From assembly GCF_029946505.1 (NCBI RefSeq), contig NZ_JARZHG010000005.1, forward strand, positions 310,001 to 374,000: a stretch of DNA of 64,000 nt. The letters run 5' to 3'. The stretch's first letter is position 1. Every line of letters begins with the position of its first letter. The position numbers and the translations under genes are program-made. The notes below the pieces were generated by a model. The model saw nothing but the letters and a program-made list of their open reading frames with translations, did not search any database and had not been told where the DNA came from. This document shows positions 55,648 to 63,836 of this stretch, one piece after another. This DNA comes from Polyangium sp. y55x31. Lineage in GTDB: Bacteria; Myxococcota_A; Polyangia; Polyangiales; Polyangiaceae.

Positions 55648-56316
55648 ATGTCCCATCCCCGCAAGATCGTGCCCACGCAGCCCCTCGACGAGACCGACGC
55701 CGAGGTCTTTTATACCCGCTCTTGTCTCAAGGGCGACCCTGACGCCTGCGACCTGCTTCCCCTCACGGACACCTGGCTCGCCATGGTCGACGCCGTGCGG
55801 GTGAAGGAGCGCGCGGCGCGCGAGGCGCAGGCGGACGCGGATGCCGCGCGGATCATCGCCAATGGTCGGCTCGACGCGGCTTGCGCGCGGTTCGGCGACG
55901 ATCTTTGGCTCGCCGTGAACAAGAACCGCTCGTCGGCGCGGTGGACGCAGTTCTTTTCGAGCACGGTGAGCAAATTCGTCCGACAAGCGCTGCCCAAGCA
56001 GGTCGCGCGCGTGCGTGGGTGGCTCGAATCGAAGGATCCCGTCCTCGACAAGCACCGCGCGCACCTGGAGCCCTGGGTGAACGCCGCCGGCGCGGCGATC
56101 GCCAGGACCGCGGCCGTGGCCACGGTGCGCGGCGAGGCGCGTATCAGCCGGGAAGAGCTCGCCGGGAACCTCACGCGCGATCGGGATGGATTGCACGATG
56201 CATTGACGGCCCGCGCGCGGGAGCGGGGTTTGCCGCGTGATTGGGCGGATCAGTTTTTCCGGAAGGTGAGCCGGGCGAAGGGCGCGGAGGAGGGGGTCGA
56301 GGGGACGGGGGAGTAA
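55648..56316 (+). CDS. Helical protein of unknown function
   Basis: 222 aa, ATG behind a good GGAGG site. No signal peptide or membrane segment. Mostly helical and charged: a coiled-coil-like stretch (VKERAAREAQADADAARIIANGRLDAACARF, about 52-82), then RWTQFFSSTVSKFVRQALPKQVARVRGWL, and a C-terminal region GNLTRDRDGLHDALTARARERGLPRDWADQFFRK. Residues 25-32 carry two Cys (RSCLKGDPDACDLL). It is the gene facing the 43-bp array, so the array may regulate it. Confidence 0.7.
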   Translation: MSHPRKIVPTQPLDETDAEVFYTRSCLKGDPDACDLLPLTDTWLAMVDAVRVKERAAREAQADADAARIIANGRLDAACARFGDDLWLAVNKNRSSARWTQFFSSTVSKFVRQALPKQVARVRGWLESKDPVLDKHRAHLEPWVNAAGAAIARTAAVATVRGEARISREELAGNLTRDRDGLHDALTARARERGLPRDWADQFFRKVSRAKGAEEGVEGTGE

Positions 56317-56320
56317 GTAT

Positions 56321-56338
56321 GACGGGGCTGCCCCCGTC
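56321..56338. promoter_or_regulatory. Inverted repeat over the -35 region of the small-ORF/nucleotidyltransferase pair
   Basis: GACGGGG-CTGC-CCCCGTC, a perfect 7-bp inverted repeat four bases after the upstream stop and 13 bases before TAAGTT. It covers the place where the -35 of the next pair would lie (56329-56334). It could be an operator for autoregulation or a weak terminator without a T-run. Confidence 0.5.
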
Positions 56339-56351
56339 GGACCGATCGTGC

Positions 56352-56357
56352 TAAGTT
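56352..56357 (+). promoter_or_regulatory. -10-like hexamer TAAGTT for a leaderless start at 56364
   Basis: TAAGTT, six bases (CAGGGT), then GTG 56364. Predicted +1 is the start codon. The -35 position falls inside the inverted repeat 56321-56338. Confidence 0.42.
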
Positions 56358-56363
56358 CAGGGT

Positions 56364-56591
56364 GTGGAGAGCCTGCTCCAAGAACAACCGACGAGCTTGC
56401 CAGCGGCGTCGCAGGCAAGCTCGCTCATCGCCGAGCTCGACCCCGAGATCCGCGCCGCGATCCTCGACGTCGACCGTACGCTCATCTTGCTCTCGCTCCA
56501 GCAGTCGCCGTGGAACCGGTTGCGCTCCGCGTCCCGGATGATGCAGACCCTCGCCAAGATTCGCGATGCAGCGTCATCCCAGCGCCGCTGA
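56364..56591 (+). CDS. Small protein, possible antitoxin partner
   Basis: 75 aa, GTG start. A helical protein: ASSLIAELDPEIRAAILDVDRTLILLSLQQSPWNRLRSASRMMQTLAKIRDA. No recognised family. It overlaps the start of the nucleotidyltransferase gene by 26 bases in another frame, the arrangement usual for toxin-antitoxin and other two-protein modules. It lacks an evident DNA-binding domain, so if it is an antitoxin it would act by contact. Confidence 0.6.
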   Translation: MESLLQEQPTSLPAASQASSLIAELDPEIRAAILDVDRTLILLSLQQSPWNRLRSASRMMQTLAKIRDAASSQRR

Positions 56592-57072
56592 TCTGCCGGC
56601 GCTGCTCGCTCGGCTCTGTGACGCGGGGGTCGAGTTCATCATCGTGGGAGGAGCAGCCGCCGTGATCCACGGCGCGCCAATCACGACCAGCGACCTCGAC
56701 ATCGTTCACCGCAGAACGCCGGAAAATGTGGCTCGCCTGCTCGAGGTCCTGCTCCAGCTCGATGCAACGATGCGCTACGACCTGGCCAACCGAGGCCTAC
56801 GCCCGACAGCGGAAATGCTGGCCGGGAGAGGACAGGTCAATCTCTCCACGTCGCTCGGGCCTCTGGATCCGCTCTGTGAGCTCGACGAGGGGACGGGGTA
56901 CGATGAACTGCTGCCGCGCAGCGAGTCGGTCGTAGACGAGGGACGAACGTTGCGGGTGCTCGATCTGCCGACGTTGATTGCGGTGAAGGCCAAGGTCGGA
57001 CGGCCGAAGGACCGGATGATGCTGCCGATCCTGGTCGCGACGCTGGAGGAACGCAGCAAGCTCGGGGGGTGA
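56566..57072 (+). CDS. Nucleotidyltransferase-fold protein, possible toxin
   Basis: 168 aa. Pol-beta-type nucleotidyltransferase signature: EFIIVGGAAAVIHGAPITTSDLDIVHRRTPENVARLLEVL, where GG and the DLD pair are the usual catalytic elements. Then LPTLIAVKAKVGRPKDRMMLPILVATLEE, a segment seen in AbiEii/MNT-like minimal nucleotidyltransferases. Such proteins add AMP or CMP to tRNA or to partner proteins, and many are toxins. Third-position GC looks lower than in neighbours (for example codons AAT, GCT, CGA, GGA), which suggests recent transfer. ATG 56566 lies inside the small upstream gene. Confidence 0.78.
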   Translation: MQRHPSAADLPALLARLCDAGVEFIIVGGAAAVIHGAPITTSDLDIVHRRTPENVARLLEVLLQLDATMRYDLANRGLRPTAEMLAGRGQVNLSTSLGPLDPLCELDEGTGYDELLPRSESVVDEGRTLRVLDLPTLIAVKAKVGRPKDRMMLPILVATLEERSKLGG

Positions 57073-57403
57073 ATTGGCAATACGGATCAGGTCAGCGTTT
57101 CCGTCACTGTGATTTCCGTACACGCGACGAGGACCTTGATTGATTCTATTTCTTCATCATTTCGGATCGGTTGGTAGCGACCGCTGCCCTGGCGAGCCGA
57201 ACAGACGCGGGCACCCCCGCCAAACAGCCGAAACCGTCCCGTCGCACCTGCGCTGCTGCCCTCCTCCTCCGCCCGCCCCCACGCCTCACTCCCATCCCTC
57301 CGTCCGCGTCGCTCCCTCGTCCGCCCCCGCGCCTTTTTTCTCCCGCCGCGGCCTACTTCCCGAGTAGACTGCCCGCCTTCCGAGGGGAGGAGAGGGCCGC
57401 GCA
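57073..57403. other. 331-bp gap with a pyrimidine-rich tract
   Basis: No gene recognised. The first 100 bases are AT-richer than the window. From about 57241 to 57360 the plus strand is close to 80% C/T (13 purines in each 60-base block), with runs such as CCTCCTCCTCC and GCCTTTTTTC. TAGACT at 57364-57369 would start transcription near 57376, 28 bases before the catabolic operon, which has a GGGGAGGAGAGGG ribosome region. The -35 is not clear. Confidence 0.6.
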
Positions 57404-58870
57404 ATGAAACGCTATCAGATGCTCATCGGTGGGAATTGGGTGGACAGCGTCTCCGGTCAGACGCGTGAGCTTCGCGACCCGGCCAATGGCGAGCTCGTCG
57501 CCACGGTCCCCGAGGCCTCCCGGGAGGATGCGCGGGCGGCCATCGACGCGGCGCGCGCGGCATTCGACAAGGGCCCTTGGCGCAAAACCACCGCGCTCGA
57601 TCGCGCCAAGCTCCTCTTCAAGCTCGCCGAGGCCATCACCAAGGAGGCTGATGCCCTCGCGCGCCTCGAGGTCCAGAGCTGTGGCAAGCCCCTCGCCGAG
57701 GCCCAGTTCGACGTCGCCGACGCCGCCAACTGCTTCGAGTTCTACGGCGGCCTCGCCACCAAGATCGCCGGCGAGACCATGAACGTCCCGGCCAACAGCG
57801 TCAGCTTCGTCGTCCGGGAGCCCGTCGGCGTCTGCGGCCAGATCATCCCCTGGAACTACCCGCTCCTCATGGCCGCCTGGAAGCTCGCGCCCGCCCTCGC
57901 GGCTGGCAACACGTGTGTGCTCAAACCTTCGGAGCTCACGCCCCTCACGGCCCTGGAGCTTGGCCGCATCCTCACCGAGGTCGGTTTTCCGCCCGGCGTC
58001 GTCAACATCCTCACGGGCCCCGGCGCCGGCGCCGGTGAGGAGCTCGCCGAGAGCCCGCGCGTCGACAAGGTCGCCTTCACCGGCGGCACCGTCACCGGCC
58101 GCAAGATCCTCCAGGCTTCCGCGACCAACTTGAAGAAGGTCACCCTCGAGCTCGGCGGCAAGAACCCGAACATCGTCTTCGCCGACGCCGATTTCGAGGC
58201 CGCCGTCGACGGCGCGCTCTTCGGCGCCTTCGCGAACCAGGGCGAGGTCTGCTCCGCCGGATCACGCCTCCTCGTCGAGCGATCGATCCACGACAAGCTC
58301 GTCGCCGCGATGGTGGAGAAGATCCCGCGCGTAAAAGTCGGCCATGGCCTCGATCCTGCGACGAAGATGGGCCCGCTCGTCTCGGCTGCGCATCGCGACA
58401 AGGTCGAGTCGTACATCCGCATCGGCGTCGAGGAGGGCGCGCGGCTCGCCTGCGGCGGCAAGCGGCCCTCGGATCCTGCGCTCGCGGGCGGCCACTTCCT
58501 CGAGCCCACGATCTTCGTCGACGTCAAGCCCTCGATGCGCATCGCGCGCGAGGAGATCTTCGGGCCCGTCCTCGCCGTGCTCCCCTTCGACACCGAGGAG
58601 GAGGCGATCGCGCTCGCGAACGACACCGAGTACGGCCTCGCGGCCGCGGTCTGGACGAAGAACCTCACGCGCGCGCACCGCGTGATCCGCGAGCTTCGCG
58701 CCGGCATCACGTGGGTGAACACGTATCACCCGACCTTCAACGAGATGCCCTGGGGCGGCTACAAGCAGAGCGGCACCGGGCGTGAGCTCGGGCTCTACGG
58801 GATCGAGGCTTATCTCGAGACCAAGCAGGTCAACATCAATCTGGACGAGGCCCCGCTCGGCTGGTACTAG
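57404..58870 (+). CDS. Aldehyde dehydrogenase, betaine/aminobutyraldehyde type
   Basis: 488 aa. Oxidises an amino-aldehyde to the acid with NAD. Landmarks: PWNYPLLMAAWKLAPALAAGNTCVLKPSELTP (cofactor site), AFTGGTVTGRKI, ELGGKNPNIVFADADFE (general-base Glu), catalytic Cys283 in NQGEVCSAGSRLLVE, EEIFGPVLAVLPFD, and the end TKQVNINLDEAPLGWY typical of BetB/GbsA-like and aminobutyraldehyde enzymes. The next genes (aminotransferase, second dehydrogenase, polyamine-type ABC transporter) favour 4-aminobutyraldehyde or a similar polyamine product over betaine aldehyde (inference). Confidence 0.88.
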   Translation: MKRYQMLIGGNWVDSVSGQTRELRDPANGELVATVPEASREDARAAIDAARAAFDKGPWRKTTALDRAKLLFKLAEAITKEADALARLEVQSCGKPLAEAQFDVADAANCFEFYGGLATKIAGETMNVPANSVSFVVREPVGVCGQIIPWNYPLLMAAWKLAPALAAGNTCVLKPSELTPLTALELGRILTEVGFPPGVVNILTGPGAGAGEELAESPRVDKVAFTGGTVTGRKILQASATNLKKVTLELGGKNPNIVFADADFEAAVDGALFGAFANQGEVCSAGSRLLVERSIHDKLVAAMVEKIPRVKVGHGLDPATKMGPLVSAAHRDKVESYIRIGVEEGARLACGGKRPSDPALAGGHFLEPTIFVDVKPSMRIAREEIFGPVLAVLPFDTEEEAIALANDTEYGLAAAVWTKNLTRAHRVIRELRAGITWVNTYHPTFNEMPWGGYKQSGTGRELGLYGIEAYLETKQVNINLDEAPLGWY

Positions 58871-58893
58871 CCGACGTTTTCGGGAGAGACCGC

Positions 58894-60222
58894 ATGCGGA
58901 TCGAATTGAAGACCGAGATCCCGGGGCCTCGGAGCCGGGCGCTCATGGAACAGCGCCGCGCGGCGGTCGCCCGGGGGCCGTTCCATGGCACGCCCATCTT
59001 CGTGGCGAAGGCGCACGGCGCGGTGATCGAGGACGTCGACGGCAATCGACTCCTCGATTTCGCGTCCGGTATCGCCGTGACGAACCTCGGCCACACGCCG
59101 GACGACGTCGTGCGCGCCGTGCAGACGCAGGCTGAACGGTTCTTGCACACGAGCTTCAACGTCGTCCCGTACGAGGGCTACGTCGCGCTCTGCGAGCGCC
59201 TGAACCGCATCACGCCCGGCGGCTTCGCGAAGAAGGCCTTCCTCGCGAACAGCGGCGCCGAGGCCGTCGAGAACGCCGTCAAGATCGCCCGCGCCCACAC
59301 GAAGCGGCAGGGCGTCGTCGTCTTCGACCACGCCTTCCACGGCCGCACCTACCTCGCGATGACCATGACCAGCAAGGTCGGGTATCGGCAGGGCTTCGCG
59401 CCGTTCGTCCCCGAGGTGTATCGCACGCCGTTCCCCTACACCTACCGCTCGCCCGAGCCCGACGCCTCCGCGTGGGCCATGCGCGAGCTGCGCGAGCTCG
59501 TCCTGCACCACGTCGGCGCGAACAACGTCGCCGCGATCGTCATCGAGCTCGTCCTCGGCGAGGGCGGCTTCATCGACGCGCCTGCGCCTTTCGTCAAGGA
59601 GCTCGCGAGCTTCTGCAAGGAGCACGGCATCGTCCTCATCGCGGACGAGATCCAGACCGGGTTCGGCCGCACCGGCAAGCTCTTCGCGTGCGAGCACTAC
59701 GGCGTCGAGCCCGACCTCGTCACGCTCGCGAAGGGCCTCGGCTCGGGCCTGCCGATCTCTGCGGTCGTAGGCCGCGCCGAGATCATGGATGCGCCCATCG
59801 AGGGCGCGATCGGCGGCACGTTCGGTGGAAACCCGGTCTCCTGCGCGGCCGCGCTCGCCGTCCTCGATCGCTTCGAGGCCGACGGCGGCGCGCTTCTGAA
59901 GCGTATCCACGCCGTCGGCGAGCAGATCGGCGCGCGCCTCCTCGCGTGGAAAGAGCGTTTCCCGATCATCGGCGACGTCCGCGGCATCGGCCCCATGCGC
60001 GCCATCGAGCTCGTGCGGGATCCCGAGACGCGGGAGCCCGACAAGGCCGCGGCGCAGGCGCTCGCGAAGTACTGTTATCAGCACGGCGTCGTCGTCCTCG
60101 GCGCTGGCACGTACGGCAACGTCATTCGCCTCGCCCCGCCGCTCACCCTCGAAGACACCGAGCTCGACGAAGGGCTCGTGGTCCTGGAAGCGGGGCTTTC
60201 GGAACTCGGGAGGAGCGCATGA
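58894..60222 (+). CDS. 4-aminobutyrate-type aminotransferase (class III, PLP)
   Basis: 442 aa. Class III omega-aminotransferase fold: DVDGNRLLDFASGIAVTNLGH, LANSGAEAVENAVKIARAHTKRQGVVVFDHAFHGRT, LIADEIQTGFGRTGKLFACEH (Asp that holds the PLP nitrogen), Lys280 Schiff-base lysine in LVTLAKGLGSGLP, and GGTFGGNPVSCAAALAVLD. These marks match GABA aminotransferases (GabT-like), which make succinic semialdehyde. Starts 23 bp after the dehydrogenase, and its stop overlaps the next start (ATGA). Confidence 0.9.
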   Translation: MRIELKTEIPGPRSRALMEQRRAAVARGPFHGTPIFVAKAHGAVIEDVDGNRLLDFASGIAVTNLGHTPDDVVRAVQTQAERFLHTSFNVVPYEGYVALCERLNRITPGGFAKKAFLANSGAEAVENAVKIARAHTKRQGVVVFDHAFHGRTYLAMTMTSKVGYRQGFAPFVPEVYRTPFPYTYRSPEPDASAWAMRELRELVLHHVGANNVAAIVIELVLGEGGFIDAPAPFVKELASFCKEHGIVLIADEIQTGFGRTGKLFACEHYGVEPDLVTLAKGLGSGLPISAVVGRAEIMDAPIEGAIGGTFGGNPVSCAAALAVLDRFEADGGALLKRIHAVGEQIGARLLAWKERFPIIGDVRGIGPMRAIELVRDPETREPDKAAAQALAKYCYQHGVVVLGAGTYGNVIRLAPPLTLEDTELDEGLVVLEAGLSELGRSA

Positions 60223-61670
60223 GCCGGCACTTGCTCTTCATTGACGGCGCGTGGCGGGAGTCGTCCCGCACGCACACCATCAAGTCCCCCTACAGCGGCC
60301 GCATCGTCGCGGTCGCGGAGGAGGCGGACGAAGCACTCATGGAGCGCGCGCTCGCGGCCGCGAAGGCCGCGCAGACGCGTTTCCGCAAGACGAGCCGGTA
60401 CCTGCGCAGCCAGCTGCTCGCCGCGATGGCGCGGCGGATCGACGAGGAGCGCGCGAAGTTCGTCGCGTCGATCGTCGACGAGGCTGGCAAACCCGCGGCG
60501 CTCGCGGACGCCGAGGTTTCCCGCGCGATCACGACCTTCACCGTCGGCGCCGAGGAGGCCAAGCGGTACGGCGGTGAGGTCTTCCCCGTCGACATCGACG
60601 CGGCGGGCCGCGCGTACGAGCCGGGCACGAGCCTCTTCGTCCCGCGTGGGCCCGTCCTCGCGATCACGCCCTTCAACTTCCCGCTGAACCTCGTCGCGCA
60701 CAAGGTCGTGCCTGCGCTCGCGATCGGCGCGCCCGTGCTCGTCAAGCCGGCGCCGCAGACCCCGGGGGCCGTCCGCCTCCTCGCCGAGGTCTTCGAGGCG
60801 GCGGCGAACGAGGTCTCCGAGAGCCGCGAGACGATCCCGCTCGGCGCGCTCCAGACGATCACCGCGCCGAACGAGGTCACGGGCCGCGCGATCCGTGATC
60901 CGCGCGTCGGCGTCGTCAGCTTCACGGGCAGCGCCTCCGTCGGCTGGAGCATCCAGGGCATGGCGCGTGGCAAGCGCACCGTGCTCGAGCTCGGCGGCAA
61001 TGCCGCGGTCGTCGTGCACAGCGGGGCCGACCTCGTCCGGGCTGCTTCCCGTGTCGCGTACGGCGCATTCGCGTATGCCGGCCAGGTCTGCATTTCCGTG
61101 CAAAACGTCTGGGTCGAGGAGAACATCGAGGAGGCGTTCCGCGGCTTCCTCCTGGAGGAGGTCGCGCGCATCAAGACCGGCGATCCGCGCGCCGAGGGCG
61201 TGCTCGTCGGCCCGGTCATCGACGGCAAGGCGGCCGATCGCATCACCACGTGGATCGACGAGGCGCAGAAGTCGGGCGTGAACGTCCTTTGCGGCGGCAA
61301 ACGCGAGGGCAACCTCATCCAGCCGACCGTGCTCGAAAAGCCGGGCGAGGCGCTCTCGGTCATGCGCGAGGAGGTCTTCGGCCCGGTGCTCAACCTGCTC
61401 ACCTATCGCGACGTCGGCGAGGCCATCGAGGCGGTCAATCGCTCCAAGTATGGCCTCCAGGCGGGCGTCTTCACCGACAGCTTGCGCGTCGCGCGCCGCG
61501 CGGTCGAGGATCTCGAGGTCGGCGGCGTCATGATCAACGAGGTCCCCACCTATCGCGCCGATCACATGCCTTATGGCGGCGTGAAGGAGTCTGGCCTCGG
61601 CCGCGAGGGCGTGCGTTACGCGATGGAAGAGTACAGCGAGCGCAAGACCGTCATTTCGTTCCGGGGATAG
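60219..61670 (+). CDS. Aldehyde dehydrogenase, second of the operon
   Basis: 483 aa from ATG 60219, which overlaps the previous stop and follows GGGAGGAG. Aldehyde dehydrogenase fold: PFNFPLNLVAHKVVPALAIGAPVLVKPAPQTP, SFTGSASVGWSIQG, ELGGNAAVVVHSGADL, catalytic Cys in YAGQVCISVQNVWV, EEVFGPVLNLL, and the end GGVKESGLGREGVRYAMEEYSERKTV. The QVCISVQ loop and the VPALAIGAPVLVKPAP cofactor helix are those of lactaldehyde/phosphonoacetaldehyde-like branches rather than classical GabD. Position after a GABA-type aminotransferase still suggests it finishes the route to an acid such as succinate. Confidence 0.85.
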   Translation: MSRHLLFIDGAWRESSRTHTIKSPYSGRIVAVAEEADEALMERALAAAKAAQTRFRKTSRYLRSQLLAAMARRIDEERAKFVASIVDEAGKPAALADAEVSRAITTFTVGAEEAKRYGGEVFPVDIDAAGRAYEPGTSLFVPRGPVLAITPFNFPLNLVAHKVVPALAIGAPVLVKPAPQTPGAVRLLAEVFEAAANEVSESRETIPLGALQTITAPNEVTGRAIRDPRVGVVSFTGSASVGWSIQGMARGKRTVLELGGNAAVVVHSGADLVRAASRVAYGAFAYAGQVCISVQNVWVEENIEEAFRGFLLEEVARIKTGDPRAEGVLVGPVIDGKAADRITTWIDEAQKSGVNVLCGGKREGNLIQPTVLEKPGEALSVMREEVFGPVLNLLTYRDVGEAIEAVNRSKYGLQAGVFTDSLRVARRAVEDLEVGGVMINEVPTYRADHMPYGGVKESGLGREGVRYAMEEYSERKTVISFRG

Positions 61671-61698
61671 ACCCGTCCGTGGGATTGGAGGATTCGCG

Positions 61699-62898
61699 AT
61701 GATTCGTATGTCTTCGTGGGTATCGGCGGCGGGCCTCGCCGTGCTCGGGGTGGTCGCGCTCGGCTGTCAGGGCGAGAAGAAGCCGGAGGGCGCGGCCCCG
61801 ACGGGCAGCGCGGCGCCCGGGGCCTCGGCGGCCGCGGCGAAGCCTGAAAACCCTGCCGAGAAGTTCAAGGGACAAACCTTGAACCTGCTCACGTGGGAGG
61901 GGTATGCCGATCCGAAGTTCACGAAGGGGTTCGAGGAGAAATACGGCGTCACCGTCAAGTACACGTATTTCGGTTCGAGCGACGAGCTCGTGGCGAAGCT
62001 CAAGTCGAGCCCGGGCGTCTACGACGTCGTCTCGCCGTCCTCGGACGTCGCGTACACGCTCATGCAGGGCGGCCTCGTCGAGCCCATCGACACCACGAAG
62101 ATCTCGAGCTGGGGCGAGCTCGCGGACGCGCTGAAGAACCTCGACGACGTCAAGAAGGACGGCAAGCTCTACGGCGTCCCCTTCACCTGGGGCCCCGATT
62201 ACCTCATTTACGACGCGAATGTCGTGAAGGAGGAGCCGAAGAGCTGGAAGGTCTTCTACGACGCGCAATACAAGGGCAAGGTCAGCCTCTGGGACGACAT
62301 CTCGAACATCTATCTCGTCGGCCAGATCATGGGGCTCGACAAGTCGAACCCGGCGGCGCTCTACAACATGACGGACGAGCAGCTCGCCGAGGCGAAGAAG
62401 AAGCTCGTCGAGCTCAAGCCCCAGGTGCGCAAGTACTGGGCGACCGCGGGTGAGCTCAACGATCTCTTCAAGAACAAGGAGATCGTCCTGGCCGTCGGCT
62501 GGCCGCTCACGGTCGGCACGCTCAACAAGGAGGGCTCGAACCTCAAGGGCGTGATTCCGGAGGAGGGCGCGACGGGCTGGATCGATCGGCTCATGATCAC
62601 CTCCTCGTCGAAGAACAAGGACCTCGCGCTCGCGTACCTCGATTACGTCACGACGCCGAAGGCCCAGGCGCTCGTCTTCGAGGCGACCGGCGGCTATTGC
62701 GTCGCGAATGCCAAGGCCAAGGAGCACATGTCCGAGGACCTCAAGAAGAGCCCGTGTGTCACCGAGGGCGAGACGTACTTCAAGCGCCTCAACTTCTGGC
62801 AATACGTGAAGGAGCGCAAGAAGTACAATGAGCTCTGGAACGAGGTGAAGAGCGAGAAGACGACCGAGGCCCCGAACGAGGCGAAGAGCGCGAAGTAG
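61699..62898 (+). CDS. potD: Polyamine-type ABC transporter substrate-binding lipoprotein
   Basis: 399 aa, ATG behind GGAGG. Lipobox VALGC (Cys23), then an Ala/Gly/Pro linker, then a PotD/PotF-like periplasmic binding fold: LNLLTWEGYADPKFTKGFEEKYGVTVKYTYFGSSDEL, YDVVSPSSDVAYTLMQGGLVEPID, LYGVPFTWGPDYLIYD, SLWDDISNIYLVGQIMGLD, AVGWPLTVGTLNKEGSNLKGVIPEEGATGWIDRLMI. The Trp and Asp residues in NLLTWEGY and SLWDD correspond to positions that hold polyamines in PotD-type proteins. A short Lys/Glu-rich tail ends it. Either spermidine/putrescine or a related amine. Confidence 0.9.
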   Translation: MIRMSSWVSAAGLAVLGVVALGCQGEKKPEGAAPTGSAAPGASAAAAKPENPAEKFKGQTLNLLTWEGYADPKFTKGFEEKYGVTVKYTYFGSSDELVAKLKSSPGVYDVVSPSSDVAYTLMQGGLVEPIDTTKISSWGELADALKNLDDVKKDGKLYGVPFTWGPDYLIYDANVVKEEPKSWKVFYDAQYKGKVSLWDDISNIYLVGQIMGLDKSNPAALYNMTDEQLAEAKKKLVELKPQVRKYWATAGELNDLFKNKEIVLAVGWPLTVGTLNKEGSNLKGVIPEEGATGWIDRLMITSSSKNKDLALAYLDYVTTPKAQALVFEATGGYCVANAKAKEHMSEDLKKSPCVTEGETYFKRLNFWQYVKERKKYNELWNEVKSEKTTEAPNEAKSAK

Positions 62899-62909
62899 GC
62901 GGATATCGA

Positions 62910-63836
62910 ATGGACACGGCGCCCGCCGCGAAGGCCACGGTTCACGCACAAAACCCGCCGAAGAGGCGGGCGCTCCTGTTCCTCGTCCTGCCCCCTGCGC
63001 TTTGGCTCCTCTGCTTCCTCGTCCTGCCGTACCTCGGCCTGTTCATCCAGAGCTTCCTCGGCTCGGATGACCTCGGAAACGTCGTCCTCGAGCCCACGCT
63101 CGACCCGTGGAAGGCCTTCTTCACGAAGACCCTCTACCGCAGCACGCTCCTTTACACCTTCAAGATCGCGCTGACCGTCACGAGCCTCTCCGTGCTCTTC
63201 AGCGTGCCGCTCGCGTATTTCATCGCGTTCAAGGTGCGCCGCTGGAAGGAGCTGCTCTACAGCCTCATCATCGTCCCGCTCTGGGTGAGTTACATCGTCC
63301 GCGCGTATGCGTGGAAGATCATCCTCGGCCGCGAGGGAATCCTGAATTCCTTCCTCCAGTGGGCGAAGATCACGGACGCGCCCGTCGAGGCCTTTCTCTA
63401 CAGTGAATGGGCGATCGTCATCGGCCTCGTCCACATCTACACGCCGTTCGTCCTCATGCCGGTGTACACGGCATTCGAGCAGATCCCGCGCTCGCTCGTC
63501 GAGGCGTCGAAGGACCTCGGCGCCGGCCGCCTGACCACGTTCTTCCGCGTCGTCTTCCCGCTCTCGCTCCCGGGCGTCATCGCGGGTGGCACGTTCGCGT
63601 TCGTATTGACGCTCGGCGATTTCCTCGCGCCCGTCCTGCTCGGCGGCACCGACAACCTCATGATTTCGAACGTCGTGCAGAACCTCTTCGGCACCTCGAA
63701 CGATCGGCCCCTCGGCTCCGTCGTCGGAATCGTCCTGCTCGTCGTCGTCGTGGCGCTCCTGGAGACGACGTCCCGCGCCGAGAAATCGTTCGCGAGCCTC
63801 GAATCGGGCCGTGGTCGCCTCGGAGGCGCGCGTTGA
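62910..63836 (+). CDS. potB: Polyamine-type ABC transporter permease, first subunit
   Basis: 308 aa. Six membrane helices: LFLVLPPALWLLCFLVLPYLGLFIQSF near the N terminus, then FKIALTVTSLSVLFSVPLAYFIAF, LLYSLIIVPLWVSYIVRAYAWKIIL and others. The coupling EAA loop is FEQIPRSLVEASKDLGAGRLTTFFRVVFPLSLPGVIAGG. This is PotB-like. Its stop overlaps the next start as TTGA. The ATP-binding subunit (PotA) is not in this window. Confidence 0.92.
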   Translation: MDTAPAAKATVHAQNPPKRRALLFLVLPPALWLLCFLVLPYLGLFIQSFLGSDDLGNVVLEPTLDPWKAFFTKTLYRSTLLYTFKIALTVTSLSVLFSVPLAYFIAFKVRRWKELLYSLIIVPLWVSYIVRAYAWKIILGREGILNSFLQWAKITDAPVEAFLYSEWAIVIGLVHIYTPFVLMPVYTAFEQIPRSLVEASKDLGAGRLTTFFRVVFPLSLPGVIAGGTFAFVLTLGDFLAPVLLGGTDNLMISNVVQNLFGTSNDRPLGSVVGIVLLVVVVALLETTSRAEKSFASLESGRGRLGGAR

